Positions 1-10,665 of a stretch of 64,000 nt of DNA are shown in pieces. The first letter of the stretch is position 1. The number at the start of each line of letters is the position of its first letter. Position numbers and translations under genes: made by a program. The notes under the pieces were generated by a model. It saw only the letters and a list, made by a program, of their open reading frames with translations. It ran no database searches and had not been told where the DNA came from. The DNA lies in assembly GCF_004010155.1 (NCBI RefSeq), contig NZ_RRYH01000012.1:124001-188000 (forward strand), written 5' to 3'. Source of the stretch: Solirhodobacter olei. Its GTDB lineage: Bacteria; Pseudomonadota; Alphaproteobacteria; Rhodobacterales; Rhodobacteraceae.

Positions 1-28
1 ACGCGGCGGCTTTTCGAATAGGCCCGGG

Positions 29-1396
29 ATGCGGATCGCCCTTGCCTGCCTGGCCCTGCATTTCTGCGCCGCCGCAGCCCCGGCAGGGGCCGGGGAGGAC
101 CCGCCGCCGGGCACCACGCTGCGCTTCGATCTCGCATCCGCCCTGCGGGTGGATCGCAACTTCGCCCTCGCCCCCGCCGCGCCGGGAACCTCCACGCTTT
201 TTGACACGCGGCTGGGCTTCGGCCTCCGCTCGGTCACGCGGCAGGACCGGCTGATCCTCGATCTTGGCGGCACGCTGCGGCTGGCCCGGCTGCCCGGGCA
301 GGGGGACGAGGCGCGCATTGACGACCGCACGGCGCGGCTGGGCTACCACCACACCGGCGCCGGTGCGCGGATGGAGGTCCGCGTCGAGACCGGGGTGGCC
401 GATCTGCGCTTCCTCGACCCGCTGGAGCAGGCCCGGCTGTCGGGCAGCGACCTCGCCGGCGGCACGGCGGGCCAGCGGCGCATCACTACGGCTCGGCTCG
501 GCTTCGCATCCGGGATCGACGCACCCCTCGGACTGACGGCCGAGGCCGGGGCGCGGACCCGGCGCTATTCCGGGGCAGGCGCAGGCCATTACGACAGCCG
601 CAGCCTGCGGGCCCGGCTTGGCCTTCGGCTGCAGCTGGCGGAGGGCGCCGAGGCCCGCGCCTGGCTCAGCCGGATCGACTATCGCGCGAAGGACCCTGCC
701 GGGTCAGTGGAACGGCAGGGCCGGCTGGGCGTCACGCTGGCGCAGGACCTGCCCGGCGCGCTGCGGCTGGAGCTGAGCCTCGGCGCGGCGCGGCAGACGC
801 AGACCACCGGGCGCCGGAGCACGGCGATCGGCGGTGCGGTGCTGACCCGCGAGGCCGGGCGTGGGCGGCTTTCGGCAGAGCTCCGCCGCGATCTAGGGCC
901 GAACGGGCCGCGGCAGACGCTCCTGCTTTCACGCGTGATCGAGCTGCCGGAGGGCGGGCTTTGCTTCCGCCTCGGGGCCTCGCGTCTCAACGGCGGCGCG
1001 ACGGAGGGGCTGGCGCGGCTGGACTACCGCCAGGCCCTGCCCACGGGACGGTTCCGCCTGCGCCTGTCGCGCGAGATCGCGAGCCCGGTGCCGGACGGCG
1101 GTCTCGACGTGGGCGAGGAGCTGATCACCCGGGCCGACGCACGCTACCGCTACCAGATCAGCGCGCGCGACAGGATCGACCTCTCGGCGCTTTTCGCCCG
1201 CACCGACCCGGCGCTTGCATCCGGTGCCGGGCGGCAGAGCTGGACCACGCTCAGCGCCACCTTCACCCGCCAGATGACGCCCGGCTGGGCCCTCGCGGCC
1301 GGGATCAGCCATCGGCGCAGCACCGCGGCCGGCATTGCGGGCCGCGACAACCTACTCTTCCTCCGGCTCAGCCGCAGCCTGACCGTCCGGCCCTGA
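29..1396 (+). CDS. Putative outer-membrane beta-barrel protein
   Basis: This 455-residue protein has an N-terminal signal peptide (short basic start, Ala/Cys/Leu-rich core, cleavage near AGA-GED around residue 22). The rest is alternating polar and hydrophobic strands rich in Arg, Leu, Gly and Thr, as expected of an outer-membrane barrel. I see no catalytic motif. Barrels of this general look occur in exopolysaccharide loci, and a glycosyltransferase lies two genes downstream, so a role in polysaccharide export or modification is possible but only inferred. The ATG follows GGCCCGGG, a weak ribosome site. Bases 1-21 read in frame to a TAG at 19-21 and may be the tail of an upstream gene, which cannot be proved here. 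The rhomboid gene starts 17 bases after the stop. Confidence 0.6.
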   Translation: MRIALACLALHFCAAAAPAGAGEDPPPGTTLRFDLASALRVDRNFALAPAAPGTSTLFDTRLGFGLRSVTRQDRLILDLGGTLRLARLPGQGDEARIDDRTARLGYHHTGAGARMEVRVETGVADLRFLDPLEQARLSGSDLAGGTAGQRRITTARLGFASGIDAPLGLTAEAGARTRRYSGAGAGHYDSRSLRARLGLRLQLAEGAEARAWLSRIDYRAKDPAGSVERQGRLGVTLAQDLPGALRLELSLGAARQTQTTGRRSTAIGGAVLTREAGRGRLSAELRRDLGPNGPRQTLLLSRVIELPEGGLCFRLGASRLNGGATEGLARLDYRQALPTGRFRLRLSREIASPVPDGGLDVGEELITRADARYRYQISARDRIDLSALFARTDPALASGAGRQSWTTLSATFTRQMTPGWALAAGISHRRSTAAGIAGRDNLLFLRLSRSLTVRP

Positions 1397-1413
1397 GCTG
1401 ACGGAGAATTCGC

Positions 1414-2160
1414 TTGCGCGCGGGGGTCCCAATGCCGCAGTCAGGGGCCATGATCCGAGCCGACGCCCCAGTCAGACCGCCCCGCGAGAGCCTCCCCCGC
1501 CGCTTCACCGGCTGGATCCGGAGGGAGCCGGTGGCGGCCGTGATCCTGATCCTCTGCGTCGCGATCGAGGCGGCGCTGGAGGGCAACGACGCCGGGCTGT
1601 GGGGCGCGCCGGGCTGGCGCGACGCCGCCTATTACTACGGCGCCTTCTGGGCCCCGCTGCTGAAGGGTGTGGCGCCGCTCTTTCCCGGCCAGCGGGAGGC
1701 GATGTTTCTCAGCTACGCGTTCCTGCACGGCGGCTTCCTGCATGTGACGCTGAACATGTGGACGCTTGTGGTGCTGACCCCGCCGGTGACGGCGCGGCTG
1801 GGCCAGGGGCGGTTTCTCGTCCTTTACCTGATCACGGCGGTGGGCGGCGGTGCGGGCTTTGCGCTCTTCAGCTTCTCGAACAATCCGATGATCGGCGCCT
1901 CCGGTGCGCTCTTCGGCATGGCGGGCGCGCTGCTGGCCTGGGCCTGGTCGGACCGCCGCGCCTTCGGCTGGAGCCGGATGCAGACTGCGCGGGCGCTGGC
2001 GCGGCCGATCCTCTACCTCGTCGCCTTCAACGTGGTCTTCTTCTTCGTCACCAATGGCGAGCTCGCCTGGGGCGCGCATCTGGGCGGGTTCCTGACCGGC
2101 TGGGTCGTGGCGCTTCTGCTCGGCCGCCGCGGCTGGCCTTTTGCGAAGACCCGCTCGTAA
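1414..2160 (+). CDS. Rhomboid family intramembrane serine protease
   Basis: This is a membrane-embedded serine protease that cleaves transmembrane substrates. The 248-residue product has about six hydrophobic segments. The catalytic GASG motif puts the nucleophile at Ser163 and the partner His at about residue 222 in GAHLGG. An H-x4-N element (LHVTLN, Asn at about 114) supplies the usual oxyanion side chain. The start is uncertain: TTG at 1414 has a good GGAG seven bases upstream, while ATG codons at 1432 and 1450 are in frame and would give proteins shorter by 6 or 12 residues. The last 148 bases, including the catalytic His codon, overlap the minus-strand glycosyltransferase frame. The substrate is unknown. 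Confidence 0.88.
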   Translation: MRAGVPMPQSGAMIRADAPVRPPRESLPRRFTGWIRREPVAAVILILCVAIEAALEGNDAGLWGAPGWRDAAYYYGAFWAPLLKGVAPLFPGQREAMFLSYAFLHGGFLHVTLNMWTLVVLTPPVTARLGQGRFLVLYLITAVGGGAGFALFSFSNNPMIGASGALFGMAGALLAWAWSDRRAFGWSRMQTARALARPILYLVAFNVVFFFVTNGELAWGAHLGGFLTGWVVALLLGRRGWPFAKTRS

Positions 2161-3350
2161 GCGGCCAGAAGCGGGGGCACCGAATGCGCCCAGCAGAGGC
2201 GCTCGACCAGCCGCGCGCGGCCGATCTGCCCGATGTCCCGGGCGCGCGCGGGATCCTCGATCAGGCTGGCGATCTTCCGGGCGAAATCGCGCGGGTCGTT
2301 CGGCCTTGCGTAAAGCGCCCCCTCGCCCGCCGAGGCGCGCCCCTCGGCAAGGTCGAACTGCACCACCGGCTTTGCCAGCGCCATGTATTCCAGCACCTTG
2401 TTCATGGTGGAGATGTCGGTCATCGCGGTCTTCGGGTCCGGGCTGACGCCGATGTCGCAGCTGTTGAGCGCGGCCAGAAGCGCCGCGCCGTAGAGCGGAC
2501 CGGTGAAGGTGAAATGCCGCTCCAGCCCCCGGGCGGCGACGTCGCGCCGCACCTCTGCCAGATGCGGCCCGAAGCCCGCGATAAGGGCATGAAGGTCGGC
2601 ATGCCCCATCTCGTGCACCAGGTGGTCGACGGCTGACACGAGAAGGTCCATCCCCTCCTGCTGGCCGATCACCCCGACGTAGCCGAGCACGGTCCGCGCA
2701 CCCTTCCGCAGCGCCGCGTCGGGGGGGCCGGGGGCGAAGCTTTGCGCCGGCGGGCCAGAGCGGACGACGAAGACATCCTCTGCCGCCATCCGCCCGCGGG
2801 TCAGCGCGATGCGCCGGAAGCTTTCGTTCGGGGCGATCGAAACGCTGGCCGCGGCGAAACTCAACCGCTCGCAGAGGCGCATCAGGCGTCGGAGCGGGCC
2901 GCGGCGGTGGAACTTGGCCTCGAACAGCTCGGGGCAGGCGTCGTGCTGGTCGAAGACGAACCGCACCCCGCGCGGGCGGTAGAGCAGCGCGATGAGGAAC
3001 AGAAGATCGGGCGGGTTGCAGCCGTGGATCACGTCGAAGCCTCGCGTCCGCCAGACCTGCCGGGTACGGCGCAGCATGTGGCGGAGCGCATGGACGTATT
3101 CCCGCGCGTAGGCGCCGGCGCCGGAATGCGCCTCGGGTGGTTCGGGGTAGCGGTGGATCTCCACCCCCTCGCGCAGTTCGAAGGGCTCGGTCCATCCCCG
3201 GCCCGTCGGGCAGATGACGCTGACCTCGTGGCCATGCGCCACAAGCGTCGTTGCCTCCATCCAGACCCGCCGGTCAAGCGGGACCGGCAGGTTCTCCACC
3301 AGGATCAGGACCCGGCGGCGCGGCCCGGGTACAAAGCTCTCATCGGTCAC
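2013..3350 (-). CDS. Glycosyltransferase, GT4-type
   Basis: The product is a GT-B fold glycosyltransferase of the GT4 type, expected to move a sugar from an activated donor during surface polysaccharide synthesis. The N-terminal half has VLILVENLPVPLDRRVW, typical of EPS glycosyltransferases. The C-terminal half has a GYVG loop, the ALNSCDIGVSPDP segment and the donor-site KVLEYMALAKPVV motif with the EYM glutamate. A GTG start at 3350 is chosen because GGGGAGAGG precedes it; another GTG at 3374 lacks a ribosome site. The last 45 or so residues are basic and of low complexity, do not look like a GT fold, and are encoded antisense to the rhomboid 3' end. This is probably stop-codon drift. The acceptor sugar is unknown. 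Confidence 0.82.
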   Translation of the reverse strand: MTDESFVPGPRRRVLILVENLPVPLDRRVWMEATTLVAHGHEVSVICPTGRGWTEPFELREGVEIHRYPEPPEAHSGAGAYAREYVHALRHMLRRTRQVWRTRGFDVIHGCNPPDLLFLIALLYRPRGVRFVFDQHDACPELFEAKFHRRGPLRRLMRLCERLSFAAASVSIAPNESFRRIALTRGRMAAEDVFVVRSGPPAQSFAPGPPDAALRKGARTVLGYVGVIGQQEGMDLLVSAVDHLVHEMGHADLHALIAGFGPHLAEVRRDVAARGLERHFTFTGPLYGAALLAALNSCDIGVSPDPKTAMTDISTMNKVLEYMALAKPVVQFDLAEGRASAGEGALYARPNDPRDFARKIASLIEDPARARDIGQIGRARLVERLCWAHSVPPLLAAYERVFAKGQPRRPSRSATTQPVRNPPRCAPQASSPLVTKKKTTLKATR

Positions 3351-3521
3351 GGCCCTCTCCCCGTCCGCAAGCACGGGGCCAGTGAACCGCGCGCAGAGTT
3401 AAAGCGGGGTTAACCGTGGGGTGGCAGAGAACCAGCCCAGGCCGGGCGAAAGCTGCGGCCGTCCGAGGTCGCAGGCATACGGGCGCGGCCCGGGGGGCCT
3501 GCCAGCCAAGCAGGAGGTCCG

Positions 3522-3782
3522 ATGGACAGTTTCAAGGAATTTCCGACCACACCGGTCTCGCCCGCGCATGACGCGGCCGCCGTCACCCCCGACGACGCCG
3601 CCGCGCTGGCCGAGGTCAGCCGCGCGCTTTACGTCGGCCAGGCCGGGGACCTGGCGGTCACCATGGCAGGGGGGCAGCAGGTCACCTTCGCGGGCGTCGC
3701 GGCGGGCAGCCTGCTGCCGGTGCGGGCCGAGCGGGTGCGCGCGACCGGCACCACGGCGGGAGCGATCGTCGCGCTCTGGTGA
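3522..3782 (+). CDS. Small spike-base-like protein (RCAP_Rcc01079-like)
   Basis: An 86-residue protein with a strong AGGAGG ribosome site about six bases before the ATG. The pattern RALYVGQAGDL, then VTMAGGQQVTF, then LLPVRAERVRATGTTA and a terminal ALW resembles the head-spike base protein family named after R. capsulatus Rcc01079. In that species the protein belongs to the gene transfer agent (GTA) head spike. The assignment is by recall of the family pattern, not by a search. No capsid, portal, tail or second spike gene is next to it, so it stands alone between a glycosyltransferase and parC. It may be a dispersed GTA accessory locus or a relic of one. Confidence 0.62.
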   Translation: MDSFKEFPTTPVSPAHDAAAVTPDDAAALAEVSRALYVGQAGDLAVTMAGGQQVTFAGVAAGSLLPVRAERVRATGTTAGAIVALW

Positions 3783-3788
3783 GCGGGA

Positions 3789-6113
<2,325 letters not shown>

Positions 6114-6220
6114 GGATCTGGTGTAAATCGCCCCAAAGCCGGGGTCCAGAGCCAATCCCGCGCCTTGCCGCCGAAGCGCGCGCGGGCTAGCCAGAATGCA
6201 GCAGTTTTCGCGGAGGACGC

Positions 6221-7051
6221 ATGGCGGACCGCACGATCCTGATCACCGGCTGTTCCTCCGGCATCGGCTACGACGCCGCCCGCGGGCTGAAGGCTCGGGG
6301 CTGGCGGGTCTTCGCGACCTGCCGAAAGCCGGAAGACTGCACACGGCTTCAGGCCGAGGGGCTGGAAAGCCTGCCTCTCGACCTCGCCGACCCCGAAAGC
6401 ATCGCCGCAGCGGTGGAAGAGGTGCTTTCGCGCACGGGTGGCACGCTCGACGCGCTCTACAACAACGGCGCCTTTGCCTGCCCCGGCGCGGTGGAGGACC
6501 TGCCGCGCGGCGCGCTTGCCGAGATCTTCGAGACCAACGTCTTCGGCACCCACGACCTGACCCGCCGGATCATCCCGGTGATGCGGGCGCAAGGGCACGG
6601 CCGGATCGTCACCTGCTCCTCCGTCCTCGGGCTTGTCGGCGCGCGCTGGCGGGGGGCCTATGTGGCGACGAAATTCGCCCTCGAAGGGCTGACCGACGTG
6701 ATGCGGATCGAGATGCGCGACACGCCCCTGAAATTCATCCTGATCGAGCCGGGGCCGGTCACCTCCAGGATCCGCGTCAACGCGATCCCCCATTTCGAAC
6801 GCTGGGTGAACTGGCAGGCCTCGCCCCGCGCCGGCCAGTACCGCGATCAGCTGAGGAAACGGCTTTACGAGGACAGGGGGCCAGACCCGTTCGAGCTTCC
6901 CGCCGCCGCCGTGACCCGCAAGCTTGTCCATGCGCTGGAAAGTGCGCGGCCGCGGGCGCGCTATTACGTCACCACGCCGACCTACCTGATGGGTGCGCTC
7001 AGGCGGATCCTGCCGACATCGGCACTCGACTGGCTGATCGCCAAGGGCTGA
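6221..7051 (+). CDS. Short-chain dehydrogenase/reductase (SDR)
   Basis: A classical NAD(P)-dependent SDR of 276 residues. The cofactor motif TGCSSGIG lies at residues 9-16, the structural NNG-type motif is in YNNGAF, and the catalytic Ser (TCSSVLG), Tyr147 and Lys151 (YVATK) are all present. An Arg (CRKPED) after the second strand suggests NADP preference, which is inference. The C-terminal part is longer than in minimal SDRs and resembles members acting on lipid or steroid-like substrates, but the substrate is not known. The ATG follows GCGGAGGACGC with a GGAGG ribosome site. It is divergent from parC and followed 88 bases later by a HIG1-type membrane protein. Confidence 0.88.
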   Translation: MADRTILITGCSSGIGYDAARGLKARGWRVFATCRKPEDCTRLQAEGLESLPLDLADPESIAAAVEEVLSRTGGTLDALYNNGAFACPGAVEDLPRGALAEIFETNVFGTHDLTRRIIPVMRAQGHGRIVTCSSVLGLVGARWRGAYVATKFALEGLTDVMRIEMRDTPLKFILIEPGPVTSRIRVNAIPHFERWVNWQASPRAGQYRDQLRKRLYEDRGPDPFELPAAAVTRKLVHALESARPRARYYVTTPTYLMGALRRILPTSALDWLIAKG

Positions 7052-7139
7052 AATCCGCCCGCTGCGCCGACCCGCCGCAGCAGTTTCCGGTTCGCTTTTG
7101 CCCGCCGTCGCGATAGGGATGGCCAAGGGGGGCCTTGCC

Positions 7140-7337
7140 ATGTTCCACGATCCGCTCTTCATCCTCGTCGTCATTGCCGTGCTGGTCACGCTCTTCATCC
7201 TGATGCTCGGGATCGGCAGCTTCGGCTTCGGCGGCAAGTTCCACGCAAACAACGCCAACCGGCTGATGCGATACCGTATCGCGGCGCAGGCGGTCGCCAT
7301 CCTCTGCATCCTCATCTTCGTATATTTCCGGCGCTGA
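7140..7337 (+). CDS. Twin transmembrane protein with HIG1-like domain
   Basis: A 65-residue protein with two membrane segments: the first at about residues 4-28 and the second at the C-terminus (QAVAILCILIFVYF). They are joined by a polar loop that includes the FGGKFHANNANRLMRYR stretch typical of small HIG1-like proteins. In mitochondria, HIG1 proteins associate with respiratory supercomplexes; the bacterial role is less clear. The ATG at 7140 is preferred because AAGGGGGG sits about eight bases upstream; an in-frame ATG at 7119 would add seven residues. The adenosyltransferase gene begins two bases after its stop, so the two are very probably co-transcribed. Confidence 0.8.
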   Translation: MFHDPLFILVVIAVLVTLFILMLGIGSFGFGGKFHANNANRLMRYRIAAQAVAILCILIFVYFRR

Positions 7338-7339
7338 CC

Positions 7340-7912
7340 ATGGTCGTTCTGAATCGCATCTACACCCGCACCGGGGACAAGGGATCCACCGCGCTCGGCG
7401 ACGGCTCCCGCGTGCCCAAGCATTCGCTCCGCGTTGCCGCCTACGGCACGGTGGACGAGACGAACTCCGCCCTCGGCCTCGCCCGCCTGCATGCAGAGGG
7501 GGAGGCCGACGCCGCCCTTGCCCGGATCCAGAACGACCTGTTCGACCTTGGCGCCGATCTGTGCCGTCCGGACATGGCCAAGGACGCCGAGGCGCCCTAC
7601 CCCGTGCTGCGCATGGTCGAGAGCCAGGTCGCCCGGCTGGAAGGCGAGATCGACGCGATGAACGCAAAGCTGGAACCGCTGCGCAGCTTCATCCTGCCCG
7701 GCGGTTCGCCGCTGGCCGCGCATCTCCACCTCTGCCGCACCATCTGCCGGCGGGCCGAGCGGCTCGCGACCGAGCTTGCGGGCGAGGAGGAGGTCAACCC
7801 GGCCGCCGTCAAATACCTCAACCGCCTGTCGGACTGGTTCTTCGTCGCCGCCCGTATCGCCAATGACGACGGCCGCGCCGATGTCCTCTGGGTGCCCGGC
7901 GCGACGCGTTAG
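7340..7912 (+). CDS. Cob(I)alamin adenosyltransferase, PduO type
   Basis: ATP:cob(I)alamin adenosyltransferase makes adenosylcobalamin from reduced cobalamin and ATP. The 190-residue product starts with the ATP-binding YTRTGDKGSTALGDG motif at about residues 8-22, followed by the conserved AAYGTVDETN region. The C-terminal RAERLATEL and LNRLSDWFFVAAR helices match the trimeric PduO family. Adenosylcobalamin would serve coenzyme-B12 mutases such as those of the ethylmalonyl-CoA pathway, suggested here by the mcd gene at 60.5 kb; that link is inference. The gene lies two bases after the HIG1-like gene, and 130 bases separate it from etfB. Confidence 0.9.
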   Translation: MVVLNRIYTRTGDKGSTALGDGSRVPKHSLRVAAYGTVDETNSALGLARLHAEGEADAALARIQNDLFDLGADLCRPDMAKDAEAPYPVLRMVESQVARLEGEIDAMNAKLEPLRSFILPGGSPLAAHLHLCRTICRRAERLATELAGEEEVNPAAVKYLNRLSDWFFVAARIANDDGRADVLWVPGATR

Positions 7913-7927
7913 GGGAAAACGCGGCGT

Positions 7928-7961
7928 CCTGTCGCCGAAACCTGTCGATTTTGACCTGTCG
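7928..7961 (+). promoter_or_regulatory. Triple CCTGTCG direct repeat upstream of etfBA
   Basis: The heptamer CCTGTCG occurs three times, at 7928-7934, 7941-7947 and 7955-7961, in the 130-base gap before etfB. Start-to-start spacing is 13 and 14 bases. It lies 81-115 bases upstream of the etfB start codon, a plausible place for an activator or repressor site. No regulator is identified and chance is not excluded. Confidence 0.3.
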
Positions 7962-8042
7962 TTTGGGGCGGCAAGCCGGTAACAACCCTCGGACGACGCC
8001 ATGTCCCCGGGGCCCGGGGGGCTGACAGAGAGGAGTGCACGC

Positions 8043-8804
8043 ATGAAGGTTCTGGTGCCCGTGAAGCGGGTGATCGACTACAACGTTAAGGTCCGTGTGA
8101 AGGCGGACGGGTCGGGCGTTGACTTGGCCAACGTGAAGATGTCGATGAACCCGTTCGACGAGATCGCTGTTGAACAGGCGATCCGGCTGAAGGAAGCCGG
8201 GCAGGCCGAAGAGATCGTCGTCGTGTCCGTGGGCGTGAAGCAGTCGCAGGAGACGCTCCGCACCGCGCTTGCGATGGGCGCGGACCGCGCGATCCTGATC
8301 GAGGCCGCCTCGGACGTGCATCAGGACATTGAGCCGCTGGCGGTGGCCAAGCTTCTGGCCGCCGTGGTGAAGGAAGAGGCCCCCGGCCTGGTTCTCGCCG
8401 GCAAGCAGGCGATCGACAATGACATGAACGCCACCGGCCAGATGCTGGCGGCGCTGCTGGGCTGGTCGCAGGGCACCTTCGCCTCCGAGCTGGCGGTGGA
8501 GGGCGACACCGCCGTCGTCACCCGCGAGGTCGACGGCGGGTTGCAGACGATCAAGGTGAAGATGCCGGCCGTGGTGACGGTCGACCTGCGCCTGAACGAG
8601 CCGCGCTACGCTTCGCTGCCGAACATCATGAAGGCGAAGAAGAAGCCGCTGGAGGAAAAGACGCCCGCCGATTACGGCGTCGACGTCACCCCGCGGCTGA
8701 CCGTGGTCAAGACGGTCGAGCCCGCCGGCCGCAAGGCGGGCGTAAAGGTCGGCTCGGTCGAGGAGCTGATCGCGAAACTCAAGGACGAAGCGGGGGTGAT
8801 CTGA
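8043..8804 (+). CDS. etfB: Electron transfer flavoprotein beta subunit
   Basis: EtfB, with EtfA, forms the soluble FAD/AMP flavoprotein that takes electrons from acyl-CoA dehydrogenases and passes them to ETF-ubiquinone oxidoreductase. The 253-residue product begins [19 protein letters not shown], as is typical. It has the AMP-binding region ([18 protein letters not shown]) and the recognition-loop segment [21 protein letters not shown] at about residues 182-202. The ATG at 8043 is chosen because GAGAGGAG lies just upstream; a farther start at 8001 would add residues not found in the family. The stop overlaps the etfA start by one base (TGATG), showing translational coupling. Confidence 0.96.
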   Translation: MKVLVPVKRVIDYNVKVRVKADGSGVDLANVKMSMNPFDEIAVEQAIRLKEAGQAEEIVVVSVGVKQSQETLRTALAMGADRAILIEAASDVHQDIEPLAVAKLLAAVVKEEAPGLVLAGKQAIDNDMNATGQMLAALLGWSQGTFASELAVEGDTAVVTREVDGGLQTIKVKMPAVVTVDLRLNEPRYASLPNIMKAKKKPLEEKTPADYGVDVTPRLTVVKTVEPAGRKAGVKVGSVEELIAKLKDEAGVI

Positions 8805-9730
8805 TGGCCGTTCTTCTTCTGGGCGAAGTGACCGACGGCACGCTTTCGGTCGATGCCACCGCCAAGACCGTCAACGCCGTCAAGGCCCTGGGCGATATCA
8901 CCGTGCTCTGCGCCGGCGCCCATGCCGCCGAGGCCGCCGCCGAGGCCGCGAAGATCGCGGGCGTGGCCAAGGTGCTCTGCGCCGAGGATGCCTCGCTCGG
9001 GCACCGGCTGGCGGAACCCACCGCGGCGCTGGTCGTGGGCCTCGCCTCCGGCTACAGCCACATCGTGGCGCCGGCGACGACCGACGCCAAGAACGTGCTG
9101 CCGCGCGTCGCGGCACTTCTGGACGTGATGGTGATCTCGGACGTCTCCGGCGTCGACGACGCCGAGACCTTCGAACGCCCGATCTACGCCGGCAACGCGG
9201 TCCAGACGGTGAAATCGTCCGACCCGATCAAGGTCGTCTCGATCCGTACCTCGGCCTTCGACGCGGCTCCTATGGGCGGCTCCGCGCCGGTGGAGACGAT
9301 CTCCGCCGCCGCCGACCCGGGCCTGTCGAACTGGGTGGAAGACAAGGTCGCCGCCTCCGACCGGCCAGAGCTGACTTCGGCCAAGATCGTCGTCTCCGGC
9401 GGCCGCGGCGTCGGCTCCGAAGCCGATTTCGCGCTGATCGAGAAGCTGGCCGACAAGCTCGGCGCAGCCGTGGGCGCCTCGCGCGCGGCAGTCGATTCGG
9501 GGTTTGCCCCGAACGACTGGCAGGTCGGACAGACCGGCAAGGTCGTGGCGCCGGACCTCTACGTCGCCGTCGGCATCTCGGGCGCGATCCAGCACCTCGC
9601 CGGGATGAAGGACTCCAAGGTCATCGTCGCCATCAACAAGGACGAAGAGGCGCCGATCTTCCAGGTCGCCGATTACGGCCTCGTCGCCGACCTTTTCCAG
9701 GCCGTGCCGGAGCTGACCGACAAGCTCTGA
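8804..9730 (+). CDS. etfA: Electron transfer flavoprotein alpha subunit
   Basis: EtfA carries the FAD of the ETF heterodimer. The 308-residue protein has an N-terminal domain that packs against EtfB and a C-terminal FAD domain. The FAD domain contains the [13 protein letters not shown] motif, the [21 protein letters not shown] stretch and the [24 protein letters not shown] signature. It is coupled to etfB by a one-base overlap and is followed by a strong hairpin at 9755-9780. In many relatives hbdA follows directly, but here a polysaccharide module intervenes. Confidence 0.96.
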   Translation: MAVLLLGEVTDGTLSVDATAKTVNAVKALGDITVLCAGAHAAEAAAEAAKIAGVAKVLCAEDASLGHRLAEPTAALVVGLASGYSHIVAPATTDAKNVLPRVAALLDVMVISDVSGVDDAETFERPIYAGNAVQTVKSSDPIKVVSIRTSAFDAAPMGGSAPVETISAAADPGLSNWVEDKVAASDRPELTSAKIVVSGGRGVGSEADFALIEKLADKLGAAVGASRAAVDSGFAPNDWQVGQTGKVVAPDLYVAVGISGAIQHLAGMKDSKVIVAINKDEEAPIFQVADYGLVADLFQAVPELTDKL

Positions 9731-9754
9731 GGCCCCCGCCTCCACAAGACCCCG

Positions 9755-9780
9755 GAAGGCCCGCCCCCGCGCGGGCCTTC
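9755..9780. terminator. Hairpin between etfA and the EPS module
   Basis: A perfect 10-base inverted repeat, GAAGGCCCGC at 9755-9764 and GCGGGCCTTC at 9771-9780, has a six-base loop. It lies between the convergent stops of etfA and the EPS kinase gene and can terminate from both sides. The T-tract is weak, so rho independence is probable but not certain. Confidence 0.75.
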
Positions 9781-9793
9781 TGCCATAAGGGCC

Positions 9794-10657
9794 TCAGGCC
9801 TTGGTCAGAACGAGCCCGGCGACCGCGGTGATCGCGGCCACCGCGCGCTCCGTCGCGTCGACCTCCTGCACCGTGGCGCGGTTTGCCTCCACCAGGATAA
9901 GCGCCGCATCGGCCAGCGCCAGCGCCGCCTCCGCCTCCAGCCCGGCGTCCAGCGGGGCGGCATCCATCAGGATCAGATCCGGCGCATAGGCAAGATCCAT
10001 CGCCGCAAGCGCCTGCCCGGCCGAAGGGGCACCCAGCAGATCCGCCGGGCTCGCCCGCCCCGAGGCCGCGAGGCCGAAGGCCACGCCGCCCCCGAAACGG
10101 CGCGCAGCGGCCGCGAAGGGCGCCCGGCCCTCCAGCACCTCGGCAAGCCCGCTCGCCATGCCGGTGACCGGGCTCTGGCCCAGAAGCCGCCCCAGCCCCG
10201 GCGCCCGCAGGTCGAGGTCGAGCGCGATCAGCCGCACACCGGGCGCACGGGCGAAGGAGAAGGCGAGGTTGGCCAGCGCCGTCGTCCGCCCGGTCCCGGC
10301 CGCGGCCGAGACCAGCGCGATGCGGCGCCAGCCATTGCGCCGCGCCTCCTCGGCCAGCCGGGCGCGCAGCAGGTCCCAGGGCGCCGCAGCGCGCCCGCCC
10401 TCGCGGCTCACGACGCGCAGGCGCTGAAGCCGGGCCGGGTCCGGGTCGATCGGTGACAGCCCGTGCCAGGCAAGCGATATCGCGCCGCGCGGCGCCGGCC
10501 CTGCCCCGGTCTGCGCCACCGCTGCGGCACTCGGCACCAGCCGGGGGCGCGGCCAGGCCCCGGCTGGTGCGGTCTGCTCCCCGGCCCCGCCTGAGGGTTC
10601 GGACCCGGCTGTGCGCTGGCGGCGCGCCTTTTCCAACGCCTGTTGCAGATAATCCAT
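9794..10657 (-). CDS. CpsD/CapB-like polysaccharide P-loop ATPase (degenerate BY-kinase)
   Basis: The protein resembles bacterial tyrosine kinases that control polysaccharide chain length through a Wzz partner. The 287 residues open with [12 protein letters not shown], a common start in this family. The Walker A region reads AGTGRTT at 120-126, with Arg124 where the catalytic Lys is expected. Walker A' is present in LDLDLRAPG (146-154) and Walker B in LILMDAAP. There is no C-terminal tyrosine cluster, so autophosphorylation of the classical kind is unlikely. The Wzz-like gene ends nine bases upstream of its start, indicating one transcription unit. It may be an inactive or regulatory ATPase rather than a kinase. 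Confidence 0.78.
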   Translation of the reverse strand: MDYLQQALEKARRQRTAGSEPSGGAGEQTAPAGAWPRPRLVPSAAAVAQTGAGPAPRGAISLAWHGLSPIDPDPARLQRLRVVSREGGRAAAPWDLLRARLAEEARRNGWRRIALVSAAAGTGRTTALANLAFSFARAPGVRLIALDLDLRAPGLGRLLGQSPVTGMASGLAEVLEGRAPFAAAARRFGGGVAFGLAASGRASPADLLGAPSAGQALAAMDLAYAPDLILMDAAPLDAGLEAEAALALADAALILVEANRATVQEVDATERAVAAITAVAGLVLTKA

Positions 10658-10665
10658 CCAGCCCC

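Noticed and set aside
3522-3782. A prophage around the spike-base-like gene
   Set aside because: No capsid, portal, terminase, integrase or lysis gene is present within the window; only the single spike-like gene is seen.
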